Origin: an uncultured Bacilli bacterium
Lineage (GTDB): Bacteria; Bacillota_I; Bacilli_A; RF39; UBA660
DNA length: 5,422 nt
Direction of reading: 5' to 3'
NCBI GenBank assembly: GCA_947632355.1
Contig: CANROY010000062.1
Span: forward strand, 1 to 5,422
Shown: positions 1-5,422 of the stretch, piece after piece
Numbering within the stretch: the first letter of the stretch is position 1
Layout: each line of letters opens with the position of its first letter
The notes under the pieces: model-generated
Seen by the model: only the letters and a program-made list of their open reading frames with translations
Databases searched by the model: none
What the model was told of the DNA's origin: nothing
Made by a program: the position numbers and the translations under genes

Positions 1-28
1 CACAAATTCACGTATTTATCAACATCAA

Positions 29-61
29 AAAATAAGAGATTTTTTATTTTTCTCTTATTTT
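29..61 (-). terminator. Putative intrinsic terminator after rsmG
   Basis: On the minus strand an 11-base arm (61-51, AAAATAAGAGA) pairs perfectly with 39-29 (TCTCTTATTTT) across an 11-base A-rich loop, and two further T follow. The rsmG stop codon (46-44) lies in the loop, so the 5' arm is made of the last rsmG codons. The stem is AT-rich (3 G-C pairs) and much of the U-run belongs to the stem, so termination may be weak. The arm is symmetric enough to act on plus-strand transcripts too. Its place right at the gene end supports it as the end of the mnmG-rsmG transcript. This is inferred from structure only. Confidence 0.5.
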
Positions 62-739
62 AGCTGTGAATAGTAACGGATAAAGAGTATCGGTAGTTTT
101 CTTATGTTCTACAACAAGTATGGTACGATTACTTTTTTCGAAGGGTAAGACAAATTCTTTTTTTTCTAAAACTTTTCCATTTAACACTTCTAATGCTTCT
201 AAAAATAAAGGATATTCACTAGCAACATTTGCTTTTAATGGAATAAAGAAGCCATTTACTTTTAAAGCCGGAAGAGATAATTCTGCTAAAATACGTAAGT
301 CTGCAACAGCACGAGATGTTACGATATCAAAAAATTTCCTATGTTCTCGTACATACTCTTCTGCCCTGGCATTAACAACCTCAACGTTTTTTAGATTTAA
401 TTTTTCTTTTAATTGATTTAAAAAGGTTGTTTTTTTGTTATTGGAATCTAGTAAAACAAAGAAAGTGTTTGGATTTACTATAGCAAGAACCATTCCTGGA
501 AACCCTGCTCCTGTTCCTATATCTAATACTTTTAAACCTTCCTTGATATAAGAATTCATCGTTAAAGAATCATAGAAATGTTTTAAATAAATACCACTAT
601 CTTCTTTAATGGCTGTTAAATTGGTATGGGTATTGTATTCCTTTAAAAAATCTTTATAAATTTCCAGTTGTTCTTTTTCTTCATTTGTTAATTCAATATT
701 TAGATTTTTTAAGGCTTCATAAAATTCATCTTTAGTCAT
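44..739 (-). CDS. rsmG: 16S rRNA (guanine527-N7)-methyltransferase RsmG
   Basis: RsmG (GidB) uses S-adenosylmethionine to methylate N7 of G527 in the 530 loop of 16S rRNA. In the family, its loss gives low-level streptomycin resistance. Numbered from the chosen start (231 aa, close to the usual 205-240), visible motifs are YLKHFYDSL near 51-59, the SAM-binding LDIGTGAGFPG at 72-82, LLDSNNKKTTFL at 96-107, RAE at 125-127 and TSRAVADL at 141-148. The ATG at 739 is chosen because MTKDEF aligns with the Bacillus subtilis start MNIEEF and because a weak GAG (752-750) lies 10 bases upstream. The in-frame ATG at 748 would add three residues, but GAG would then sit one base away. The first codons overlap the mnmG end by eight bases (ATGACTAA), suggesting translational coupling. 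The C-terminus has YPLLF where the family usually has YPR; the rest looks normal. Confidence 0.96.
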   Translation of the reverse strand: MTKDEFYEALKNLNIELTNEEKEQLEIYKDFLKEYNTHTNLTAIKEDSGIYLKHFYDSLTMNSYIKEGLKVLDIGTGAGFPGMVLAIVNPNTFFVLLDSNNKKTTFLNQLKEKLNLKNVEVVNARAEEYVREHRKFFDIVTSRAVADLRILAELSLPALKVNGFFIPLKANVASEYPLFLEALEVLNGKVLEKKEFVLPFEKSNRTILVVEHKKTTDTLYPLLFTAKIREK

Positions 740-2597
740 TTTTACCATACTCTTTTTTTAAATAAATGGCGAGTATTGAAATATCAGCAGGATTAACACC
801 ACTTATTCTTGCGGCTTGGCCAATGGAAATTGGTCTTATTTTTTCTAATTTCACACGTGCTTCACTTGCTAAATTATTTACTTTACTATAATCAATATCT
901 TTTGGAATTTGTTTTTCTTCCAACTTTAACATTTTTTCTATTTCTTTTTCTGTTTTTTTAATATAGCCATCATATTTAATGGCAATACTTACGACTTCTT
1001 TGATATCTTCTTCAAATGGGATATTTAAAAGTGTATCTAAAAATTCAAATGTAATTTCTGGTCTTTTTAAAAGTTCTTTTAAACTCATTTTATTTAAAGG
1101 AAGATTAAAGTTTTGCTCTTGAAATTTTGCTTTTACATCTTCGGTTAGTTCTAGTTTTGTCGTATCTAAAAAGTTATTTAATTCTTTTATTTTTTGTACT
1201 CGATTTAAGTAGTTTTGATACATTTCATTGGTAATGGTTCCTAGTTCGTGAGCATAGCCTCTTAAACGTAAATCAGCGTTATCATGACGTAATAAAAGAC
1301 GATATTCAGCACGAGAAGTTAGCATTCGATAAGGTTCTTTTGTTCCTTTCGTTACTAAGTCATCAATTAAAACACCAATATAGGATTCATTTCTTTTTAA
1401 GATAAATGGATTCTTATTGTCTAACTTTCTTGCGGCGTTTATTCCGGCGATTAATCCTTGTCCTGCTGCTTCTTCATAACCACTTGTTCCATTAATTTGT
1501 CCTGCTGTAAATAAATTTTCGATTACTTTTGTTTCTAAGGATGGTTTTAGTTGTAAGGGGTCTATCGCATCATACTCTATCGCATAGGCATATTTCGTAA
1601 TAACCGCATTTTCTAATCCTTTTAAACTATGTACCATTTTCTCTTGTACATCTTCGGGCATACTTGTAGAAAAACCTTGAATATACCATTCATCATAATA
1701 CATACTTTCCGGTTCTAAAAATAATTGATGTCTTTCTTTATCTTTAAAACGAACGATTTTATCTTCAATGGATGGACAATATCTAGGTCCAACTCCTGTT
1801 ACATACCCTCCATACATACTTGATTTATCTAGATTGTCCAAAATAATTTGATGCGTTTCTTGGTTGGTATAGATTAAATAACATTTTTGTTGGTCTTCTA
1901 TTTTGTATTTTGGTTTATCATCGTGAGAAAAGGTGTAATATTTTTTATCTCCTTCTTCAATACTACATTTTGAAAAATCAATAGAGTCTGCTTTAATTCT
2001 TGGAGGTGTTCCTGTTTTTAAACGAAGAATCACAAATCCTAAATGTTTTAAATTATCACTTAAATGGTTGCTTCTTCCTTCTCCATGCGGTCCACCTTCT
2101 GTTGAAACAGCACCTCTTAAAATATTACTTTTTAAATATGTTCCTGTTGTTAATATTAAGGCATTACTTTCTATTTTTTCACCATTTGCAAGGACTATTC
2201 CCTTTATTTTGTTCTCTTCAACAATTAGGTCTTCTACTAAACCTTCTTGAATGGTTAAATTTTCAGTATTTTCTAATCGTTTTAACATATTTTTAGGATA
2301 AGTAGTTTTATCGGCTTGGCAACGAAGAGATTGCACTGCAGGTCCTTTTTTACTATTGAGCATCTTCATTTGGAAATGAGATTCATCTGCCACTTTACCC
2401 ATAAGACCCCCTAGAGCATCTATATCACGAACAATAACCCCTTTAGCAGTTCCTCCGATAGAAGGATTACAAGGCATATCAGCAATATTTTTTTTGTTCA
2501 TTGTGATTAGTAATGTTTTTTTACCTAAAAAAGCAGCCATATGAGCAGCTTCACAACCTGCGTGTCCTCCACCAACTACAATTACTTCATATTTCAT
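732..2597 (-). CDS. mnmG: tRNA uridine-5-carboxymethylaminomethyl(34) synthesis enzyme MnmG
   Basis: MnmG (GidA) is the FAD- and NADH-binding partner of MnmE. The complex uses a methylene-tetrahydrofolate-derived carbon with glycine or ammonium to make (c)mnm5U34 in tRNAs reading two-codon boxes. The protein has 621 aa, near the 628 of B. subtilis. It shows the N-terminal dinucleotide fold VVGGGHAGCEAA (7-18), PCNPSIGGTAKG with Cys43, VTGVGPRYCPSIEDK with Cys274 (matching the two functionally important cysteines of E. coli MnmG), the GQINGTSGYEEAAGQG flavin motif (366-381), YIGVLIDDLVTKGTKEPYR (406-424), and the C-terminal helical domain with RPISIGQAARISGV (588-601) used for MnmE and tRNA contacts. 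No lesion is visible. AAGGTG (2610-2605) lies seven bases before the ATG, directly after the stop codon of the ATPase gene. No convincing promoter of its own was seen, so it is probably cotranscribed with the ATPase gene. Confidence 0.98.
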   Translation of the reverse strand: MKYEVIVVGGGHAGCEAAHMAAFLGKKTLLITMNKKNIADMPCNPSIGGTAKGVIVRDIDALGGLMGKVADESHFQMKMLNSKKGPAVQSLRCQADKTTYPKNMLKRLENTENLTIQEGLVEDLIVEENKIKGIVLANGEKIESNALILTTGTYLKSNILRGAVSTEGGPHGEGRSNHLSDNLKHLGFVILRLKTGTPPRIKADSIDFSKCSIEEGDKKYYTFSHDDKPKYKIEDQQKCYLIYTNQETHQIILDNLDKSSMYGGYVTGVGPRYCPSIEDKIVRFKDKERHQLFLEPESMYYDEWYIQGFSTSMPEDVQEKMVHSLKGLENAVITKYAYAIEYDAIDPLQLKPSLETKVIENLFTAGQINGTSGYEEAAGQGLIAGINAARKLDNKNPFILKRNESYIGVLIDDLVTKGTKEPYRMLTSRAEYRLLLRHDNADLRLRGYAHELGTITNEMYQNYLNRVQKIKELNNFLDTTKLELTEDVKAKFQEQNFNLPLNKMSLKELLKRPEITFEFLDTLLNIPFEEDIKEVVSIAIKYDGYIKKTEKEIEKMLKLEEKQIPKDIDYSKVNNLASEARVKLEKIRPISIGQAARISGVNPADISILAIYLKKEYGKND

Positions 2598-2604
2598 ACG
2601 TTTT

Positions 2605-2610
2605 CACCTT
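2605..2610 (-). promoter_or_regulatory. Ribosome-binding site of mnmG abutting the ATPase stop codon
   Basis: AAGGTG on the minus strand starts at the base following the ATPase stop codon TAG (2613-2611) and sits seven bases from the mnmG ATG. This fixes the mnmG start. It also means ribosomes finishing the ATPase gene cover the mnmG initiation region, so translation of the two may be coupled. The site is probably the ancestral mnmG signal and marks the downstream edge of the inserted gene. Confidence 0.8.
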
Positions 2611-3813
2611 CTAGTTTTTTTCTTCTAATAACCAATCTATAATGTTTTTATGAATAATTCCATCTTTTGAAAAATCAAAATGATCCATAGACAATACATA
2701 TTTAGGAAAATTATCTTCTATTTTTTTATAAGCATCAAATTCTCTTTGAATAACCGATTCATCTGCAAGTAAATACGCTACTTGAACATAAATTTTTTCA
2801 TCAAATCTTGTTGCGATAAAATCAATTTCTCCATTATCCAAATTTCCTATGTTTACATTATAGCCTCTTGCAATTAATTCATTATAAACAATATTTTCTA
2901 AATAAGCACCAAATTGTTCTTTCTTTCCTTCACTTAGTATATTAGTAAAACCTAAATCCGTTAAATAATATTTATACTTACCTGTTAAAATTCTTTTTCC
3001 TCTAATATCATATCTTTCGGCTTTAAATATTAAATTGGCTCTTGTTATATAATCTAAATAGTTATAAATCGTTTCAAGAGATACACCTCTAGAAACACTT
3101 TCAAAATATTTTTTTAAACTTTCAGGAGAAAAAGTTTGAGCAGGGGTCGTTAAAACATAGGTTACTATTTTATTTAACAAATCTATATCTTTAATATTAA
3201 ATCTTTTCACAATATCTTTTATAATAATAGAGTCATATATGTCATTTAAATAAGTCTTTTTAGATAAATCATCTGTTTGCATAAATCTTTGAGGCATTCC
3301 ACCCCATTTTATATAATCTTTAAATGCTTCTTCTATTTTCTCTTTATCTTTTATTTCTAAAAGTTCACAAACTTCACTAAAAGTAAATGGAGTTATTTTA
3401 AAACTTACATATCTTCCTGCAATATGCGTTGCTAAATCACTTGATAGTAAATCACTATTTGATCCTGTAATAAATATGGATACATTTTTGGTTGCTCTAA
3501 AAGAATTTATAACTTTTTCCCAAGATTCAACATTTTGAATCTCATCAAAAAATAAATAATATTTCTTTTGGTCTATCATTTTTTCTTTTATATATTTATT
3601 TAAACTTTTAGCATTCGTTAATTCATCATAATCATAATCTTCAAAATTAATATAAATAATATGTTGATCATCTATATTATCTTTTTTTAATTCATCAATA
3701 ATTTGAGTTAAAATTACAGACTTACCAGAACGTCTAAGTCCAATTAATACTTTAATTAGTTCTTGATTATAAAATGGTCTTATTAATTTTAAATATCTTT
3801 CACGAATAATCAT
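2611..3813 (-). CDS. AAA+ ATPase with C-terminal DUF4143 domain (COG1373 type)
   Basis: This is a 400-aa predicted ATPase of the AAA_14 plus DUF4143 family, whose cellular role is not established. Walker A is GLRRSGKS (25-32), Walker B YLFFDE (86-91), a sensor-1-like ITGSNSDLLS is at 115-124, GRY at 133-135 and PFTFSEV at 142-148. A winged-helix-like segment spans about 212-288, including YNYLDYITRANLI. The C-terminus resembles a PD-(D/E)XK nuclease fold: YLENIVYNEL with Glu306, GEIDFI with Asp331, then YVQVAYLLAD. The usual E-x-K is Gln344-x-Ala346, a form I recall as common in this family, so cleavage is doubtful. No signal peptide or membrane segment is seen. The start is supported by GAGG seven bases upstream and a family-like N-terminus (MIIRERYLKLI). 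About half the gene hand-counts at 24% G+C, below mnmE (31%) and mnmG (33%), which fits lateral acquisition. It separates mnmE from mnmG, normally adjacent. Family assignment is firm; function is unknown. Confidence 0.93.
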   Translation of the reverse strand: MIIRERYLKLIRPFYNQELIKVLIGLRRSGKSVILTQIIDELKKDNIDDQHIIYINFEDYDYDELTNAKSLNKYIKEKMIDQKKYYLFFDEIQNVESWEKVINSFRATKNVSIFITGSNSDLLSSDLATHIAGRYVSFKITPFTFSEVCELLEIKDKEKIEEAFKDYIKWGGMPQRFMQTDDLSKKTYLNDIYDSIIIKDIVKRFNIKDIDLLNKIVTYVLTTPAQTFSPESLKKYFESVSRGVSLETIYNYLDYITRANLIFKAERYDIRGKRILTGKYKYYLTDLGFTNILSEGKKEQFGAYLENIVYNELIARGYNVNIGNLDNGEIDFIATRFDEKIYVQVAYLLADESVIQREFDAYKKIEDNFPKYVLSMDHFDFSKDGIIHKNIIDWLLEEKN

Positions 3814-3819
3814 ACTTAT

Positions 3820-3825
3820 TCCTCT
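3820..3825 (-). promoter_or_regulatory. Ribosome-binding site of the ATPase gene
   Basis: AGAGGA on the minus strand, with GAGG ending seven bases before the ATG at 3813. It lies within a predicted leader of only about 17 bases, which leaves no room for a riboswitch or leader peptide. Confidence 0.75.
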
Positions 3826-3836
3826 TTTCTAATCCT

Positions 3837-3865
3837 ATTATAATCAAAAATTCTTGTTTTGTCAA
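3837..3865 (-). promoter_or_regulatory. Consensus sigma-A promoter of the ATPase gene
   Basis: On the minus strand TTGACA (3865-3860) and TATAAT (3842-3837) are both perfect matches to the housekeeping consensus, and the spacer is exactly 17 bases. Initiation is expected near 3830, giving a short leader to the ATG at 3813. The first two bases of the -35 box are also the end of the T7 arm of the palindrome just upstream, so anything bound there would touch RNA polymerase. The promoter probably also serves mnmG and rsmG. Confidence 0.85.
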
Positions 3866-3893
3866 AAAAATTACGCTATGGAGTAATTTTTTT
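3864..3893. promoter_or_regulatory. Promoter-proximal palindrome (possible operator)
   Basis: A perfect inverted repeat with 11-base arms, AAAAAAATTAC (3864-3874) and GTAATTTTTTT (3883-3893), around the 8-base centre GCTATGGA. It abuts and slightly overlaps the -35 box of the ATPase promoter. It contains TATGGAGTAA (3877-3886), which recurs inverted in the second palindrome. Runs of A and T make part of the symmetry cheap; the shared core is the stronger evidence. Binding by a regulator, possibly the ATPase itself through its winged-helix-like segment, is inference. Confidence 0.5.
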
Positions 3894-3926
3894 ATATTTT
3901 TAATAAAATTTTACTCCATACAGTAA
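3864..3926 (-). terminator. Possible intrinsic terminator of mnmE
   Basis: In a minus-strand transcript, 3926-3911 can pair with 3886-3871: four base pairs, a two-by-two internal mismatch, then ten base pairs, around a 24-base AT-rich loop. The 3' arm ends in GTAA and continues directly into a T7 tract (3870-3864). This would end mnmE transcription just before the ATPase promoter, with the T tract running into the -35 box. The two palindromes can alternatively fold as separate hairpins. The long loop and AT-rich stem keep confidence moderate. Confidence 0.4.
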
Positions 3927-3931
3927 AATTT
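3906..3931. promoter_or_regulatory. Distal palindrome overlapping the mnmE stop (possible operator)
   Basis: A perfect inverted repeat with 10-base arms, AAATTTTACT (3906-3915) and AGTAAAATTT (3922-3931), around the 6-base centre CCATAC. Its right arm covers two bases of the mnmE stop codon (3932-3930). It holds TTACTCCATA (3911-3920), the reverse complement of the core in the promoter-proximal palindrome. The centres of the two sites are 40 bases apart, about four helical turns, so two bound proteins would face the same side of the DNA. The regulatory role is inferred. Confidence 0.5.
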
Positions 3932-5279
3932 ATTTTCCCAAGCAAAAGTTTTTAAATAACTTATCAATTAATTCATCTTCATAGGTTTCTCCAATAAGTA
4001 AACCTAGATTATCAAATGCTTCTCTTAGATAAATTTCTAACATATCAACAGGAATATTTTCTTTCATATCTTCTAGTAATTTATTCATACTGGCAAGAGA
4101 TTTCTTTACTAAATCAATTTGGCGTACATTGGAAAGATAGGTTAAATCTTTTTCTTGAATTTTATCTAAATGATAGAGTTCCATTATTTTTTGTTTTAAC
4201 TCTTCCAATCCATTTAATTCTTTCGTATTTCCTCTTATTATATGTTCATTTTGTTCTAAAATAAGTTTATCTTCTAAATCCGTTTTATTAATAAAGATCA
4301 GATGGGTTTTTTCTTTAATTTGTTCAAGTAATTCTTTATCTTCCTCTGTTAATTCTTCATTATTATTTAAAACTAAAATAATTAAATCAGCACTTTCAAG
4401 TATTTGTTTACTTCTATCAACACCTATTTTTTCTACTACGTCATTTGTAGCACGAATACCTGCTGTGTCCATTAAATTAATAGGAATTCCGTTTAAAGTC
4501 ATTTTGGCTTCAATTACATCTCTTGTTGTTCCAGATATATCCGTTACAATTGCTTTTTCTTCATTTAGTAAAGCATTTAAAATACTACTTTTTCCGACAT
4601 TTGGTCTACCAATTAGTGCAACATCTATTCCAGATTTTATAAGTTTTCCTACTTCTGAATTTTTAAGTAATAGTTCTAAATCTTTTTGGATATCTTCTAC
4701 TTTTTCTTTTAAATTTTCATGCGTAATTTCAATTGCATCTTCGTATTCTGGATAATCGATATTGACTTCAATATTTGCAATGACATCTAAAATTTTATCT
4801 CTTAATGCACGAACTAAATTTGTCGTTCTTCCACTTACTCCACTAATGGCCATAGAACGTTGTTTTTCACTTTTGGCTTCAATTAAATCACTAACAGATT
4901 CTGCTTCTAACAAACTAATACGTCCATTTAAGAAGGCTCTTTTGGTAAATTCTCCCGGTTCTGCAAGACGACAACCATTTTCTAATAATAGTTCAAGTAT
5001 TTTATTTGTTGTAGCAATTCCTCCGTGGCAATTAATTTCTATAATATCTTCCGTTGTAAACGTTTTAGGAGATGTCATAACACTAACTAAAACTTCATCT
5101 ATTTGTTCTTCTTTATCGACAATAAATCCATAATGAATGGTATGAGAAGCAACTTTTGTTAAATCACAACCACGAAATATTTTATTCACAATTGAAATGG
5201 CATCTGGTCCACTCACACGAATAATAGAAATCGCTCCAACCCCTAAAGAAGTTGAAATAGCAGCAATTGTATCTTCCAT
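3930..5279 (-). CDS. mnmE: tRNA uridine-5-carboxymethylaminomethyl(34) synthesis GTPase MnmE
   Basis: MnmE (TrmE, ThdF) is the potassium-dependent GTPase that works with MnmG to modify U34 of tRNAs; it binds a tetrahydrofolate one-carbon donor and dimerises. The protein has 449 aa, within the usual 450-460. The N-terminal folate-binding domain starts MEDTIAAISTSLGVGAISII and includes EINCHGG (81-87) and AEPGEFTKRAFLNGR (106-120). The G domain, inserted in the helical domain, has the P-loop GRPNVGKSS (224-232), TDISGTTRD (246-254, Ser where Pro is common), DTAGI (271-275) and NKTD (331-334). The C-terminal FCLGK keeps the conserved Cys446. The ATG at 5279 is chosen over an in-frame GTG at 5285: AAGGAG (5294-5289) lies nine bases from the ATG but only three from the GTG, and MnmE proteins typically start just before DTIAAIST. 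It is normally followed directly by mnmG; here an ATPase gene intervenes. Confidence 0.98.
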   Translation of the reverse strand: MEDTIAAISTSLGVGAISIIRVSGPDAISIVNKIFRGCDLTKVASHTIHYGFIVDKEEQIDEVLVSVMTSPKTFTTEDIIEINCHGGIATTNKILELLLENGCRLAEPGEFTKRAFLNGRISLLEAESVSDLIEAKSEKQRSMAISGVSGRTTNLVRALRDKILDVIANIEVNIDYPEYEDAIEITHENLKEKVEDIQKDLELLLKNSEVGKLIKSGIDVALIGRPNVGKSSILNALLNEEKAIVTDISGTTRDVIEAKMTLNGIPINLMDTAGIRATNDVVEKIGVDRSKQILESADLIILVLNNNEELTEEDKELLEQIKEKTHLIFINKTDLEDKLILEQNEHIIRGNTKELNGLEELKQKIMELYHLDKIQEKDLTYLSNVRQIDLVKKSLASMNKLLEDMKENIPVDMLEIYLREAFDNLGLLIGETYEDELIDKLFKNFCLGK

Positions 5280-5288
5280 AAACACTTT

Positions 5289-5294
5289 CTCCTT
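5289..5294 (-). promoter_or_regulatory. Ribosome-binding site deciding the mnmE start
   Basis: AAGGAG on the minus strand, with nine bases to the ATG at 5279 and only three to the in-frame GTG at 5285. This supports the ATG. Confidence 0.8.
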
Positions 5295-5301
5295 CGCGGG
5301 T

Positions 5302-5310
5302 ATTATACCA
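5302..5310 (-). promoter_or_regulatory. Extended -10 promoter of mnmE
   Basis: TGGTATAAT on the minus strand combines a perfect TATAAT (5307-5302) with the TGN extension. At 16-18 bases upstream there is no good -35 box, which is typical of extended -10 promoters. Initiation is expected near 5295, leaving a leader of about 16 bases that begins close to the Shine-Dalgarno. It implies that mnmE can be transcribed independently of whatever lies upstream. Confidence 0.65.
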
Positions 5311-5422
5311 TATTTTCTTGCAAATGGATTACTTTTTCAATATAACTAAAAATAAAATTGAAAGTTCCCGTTATATTAAAAATGGGAAGTAAGTCATTAA
5401 AATATTTATGCCGAGAAAACTT

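Noticed and set aside
1..28. Possible start or promoter of a further gene at the left edge
   Set aside because: Only 28 bases are available and no promoter, ribosome-binding site or reading frame could be supported.
753..759. A7 run near the end of mnmG, from which a +1 slip would enter the rsmG frame
   Set aside because: No stimulatory element is recognisable, MnmG continues only a few residues to its stop, and rsmG has its own overlapping start codon. Simple translational coupling explains the arrangement.
2611..3813. ATPase gene as the toxin, antitoxin or defence part of a multi-gene system
   Set aside because: It has no accessory partner in the window; the neighbours are housekeeping RNA-modification genes. 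A defence role cannot be supported from this sequence.
3860..3931. The palindromes read as terminal inverted repeats of a mobile element around the ATPase gene
   Set aside because: Both copies are on the same side of the gene. No matching repeat occurs in the 13 bases between the ATPase gene and mnmG, no target duplication is evident, and there is no transposase.
5335..5363. Inverted repeat TTTCAAT/ATTGAAA upstream of the mnmE promoter
   Set aside because: Seven AT-rich base pairs with a 15-base loop and no T tract on the transcribed side; this level of symmetry is expected by chance in such DNA.
5382..5422. Plus-strand ATG with 13 open codons to the window edge
   Set aside because: There is no Shine-Dalgarno upstream and the fragment is too short to judge.

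Overview
The window carries four complete protein genes, all on the minus strand, so transcription runs from right to left: mnmE, then an AAA+ ATPase with a DUF4143 C-terminus, then mnmG, then rsmG. The low G+C content, the Bacilli-like MnmE, MnmG and RsmG sequences, and the mnmE-mnmG-rsmG order normally found near the replication origin all suggest a low-GC Bacillota chromosome, perhaps an Erysipelotrichales, RF39 or other Mollicutes-related gut lineage. No in-frame TGA is used as Trp, and the Trp codons I checked are TGG, so nothing indicates the Mycoplasma code. The genus cannot be told from this sequence.

Layout, in transcription order. Positions 5422-5280 are intergenic, with an extended -10 promoter and a strong Shine-Dalgarno for mnmE. 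mnmE (5279-3930) is intact up to its C-terminal FCLGK. The 116-base gap at 3929-3814 is densely organised. It has two AT-rich palindromes that share a ten-base core in opposite orientations, then a T7 tract that could end the mnmE transcript, then a perfect TTGACA-17-TATAAT promoter for the ATPase gene. The ATPase gene (3813-2611) is followed after only 13 bases by mnmG (2597-732). mnmG overlaps rsmG (739-44). A hairpin with the rsmG stop codon in its loop closes the unit at 61-29.

Function. MnmE and MnmG form the complex that installs the (carboxymethyl)aminomethyl group at wobble uridine 34 of certain tRNAs. RsmG methylates G527 (E. coli numbering) of 16S rRNA. All three are translation-fidelity housekeeping genes. 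The ATPase is not part of that pathway. It splits mnmE from mnmG, is more AT-rich than its neighbours (about 24% G+C against 31-34% by hand count of parts of each gene), and brings its own promoter. It looks like a laterally acquired gene placed precisely between the mnmE stop codon and the mnmG ribosome-binding site. mnmG and rsmG probably now depend at least partly on the ATPase promoter.

The most interesting signal is the double palindrome upstream of the ATPase gene. No CRISPR array, tRNA, rRNA, transposase or recognisable insertion-sequence end was seen.
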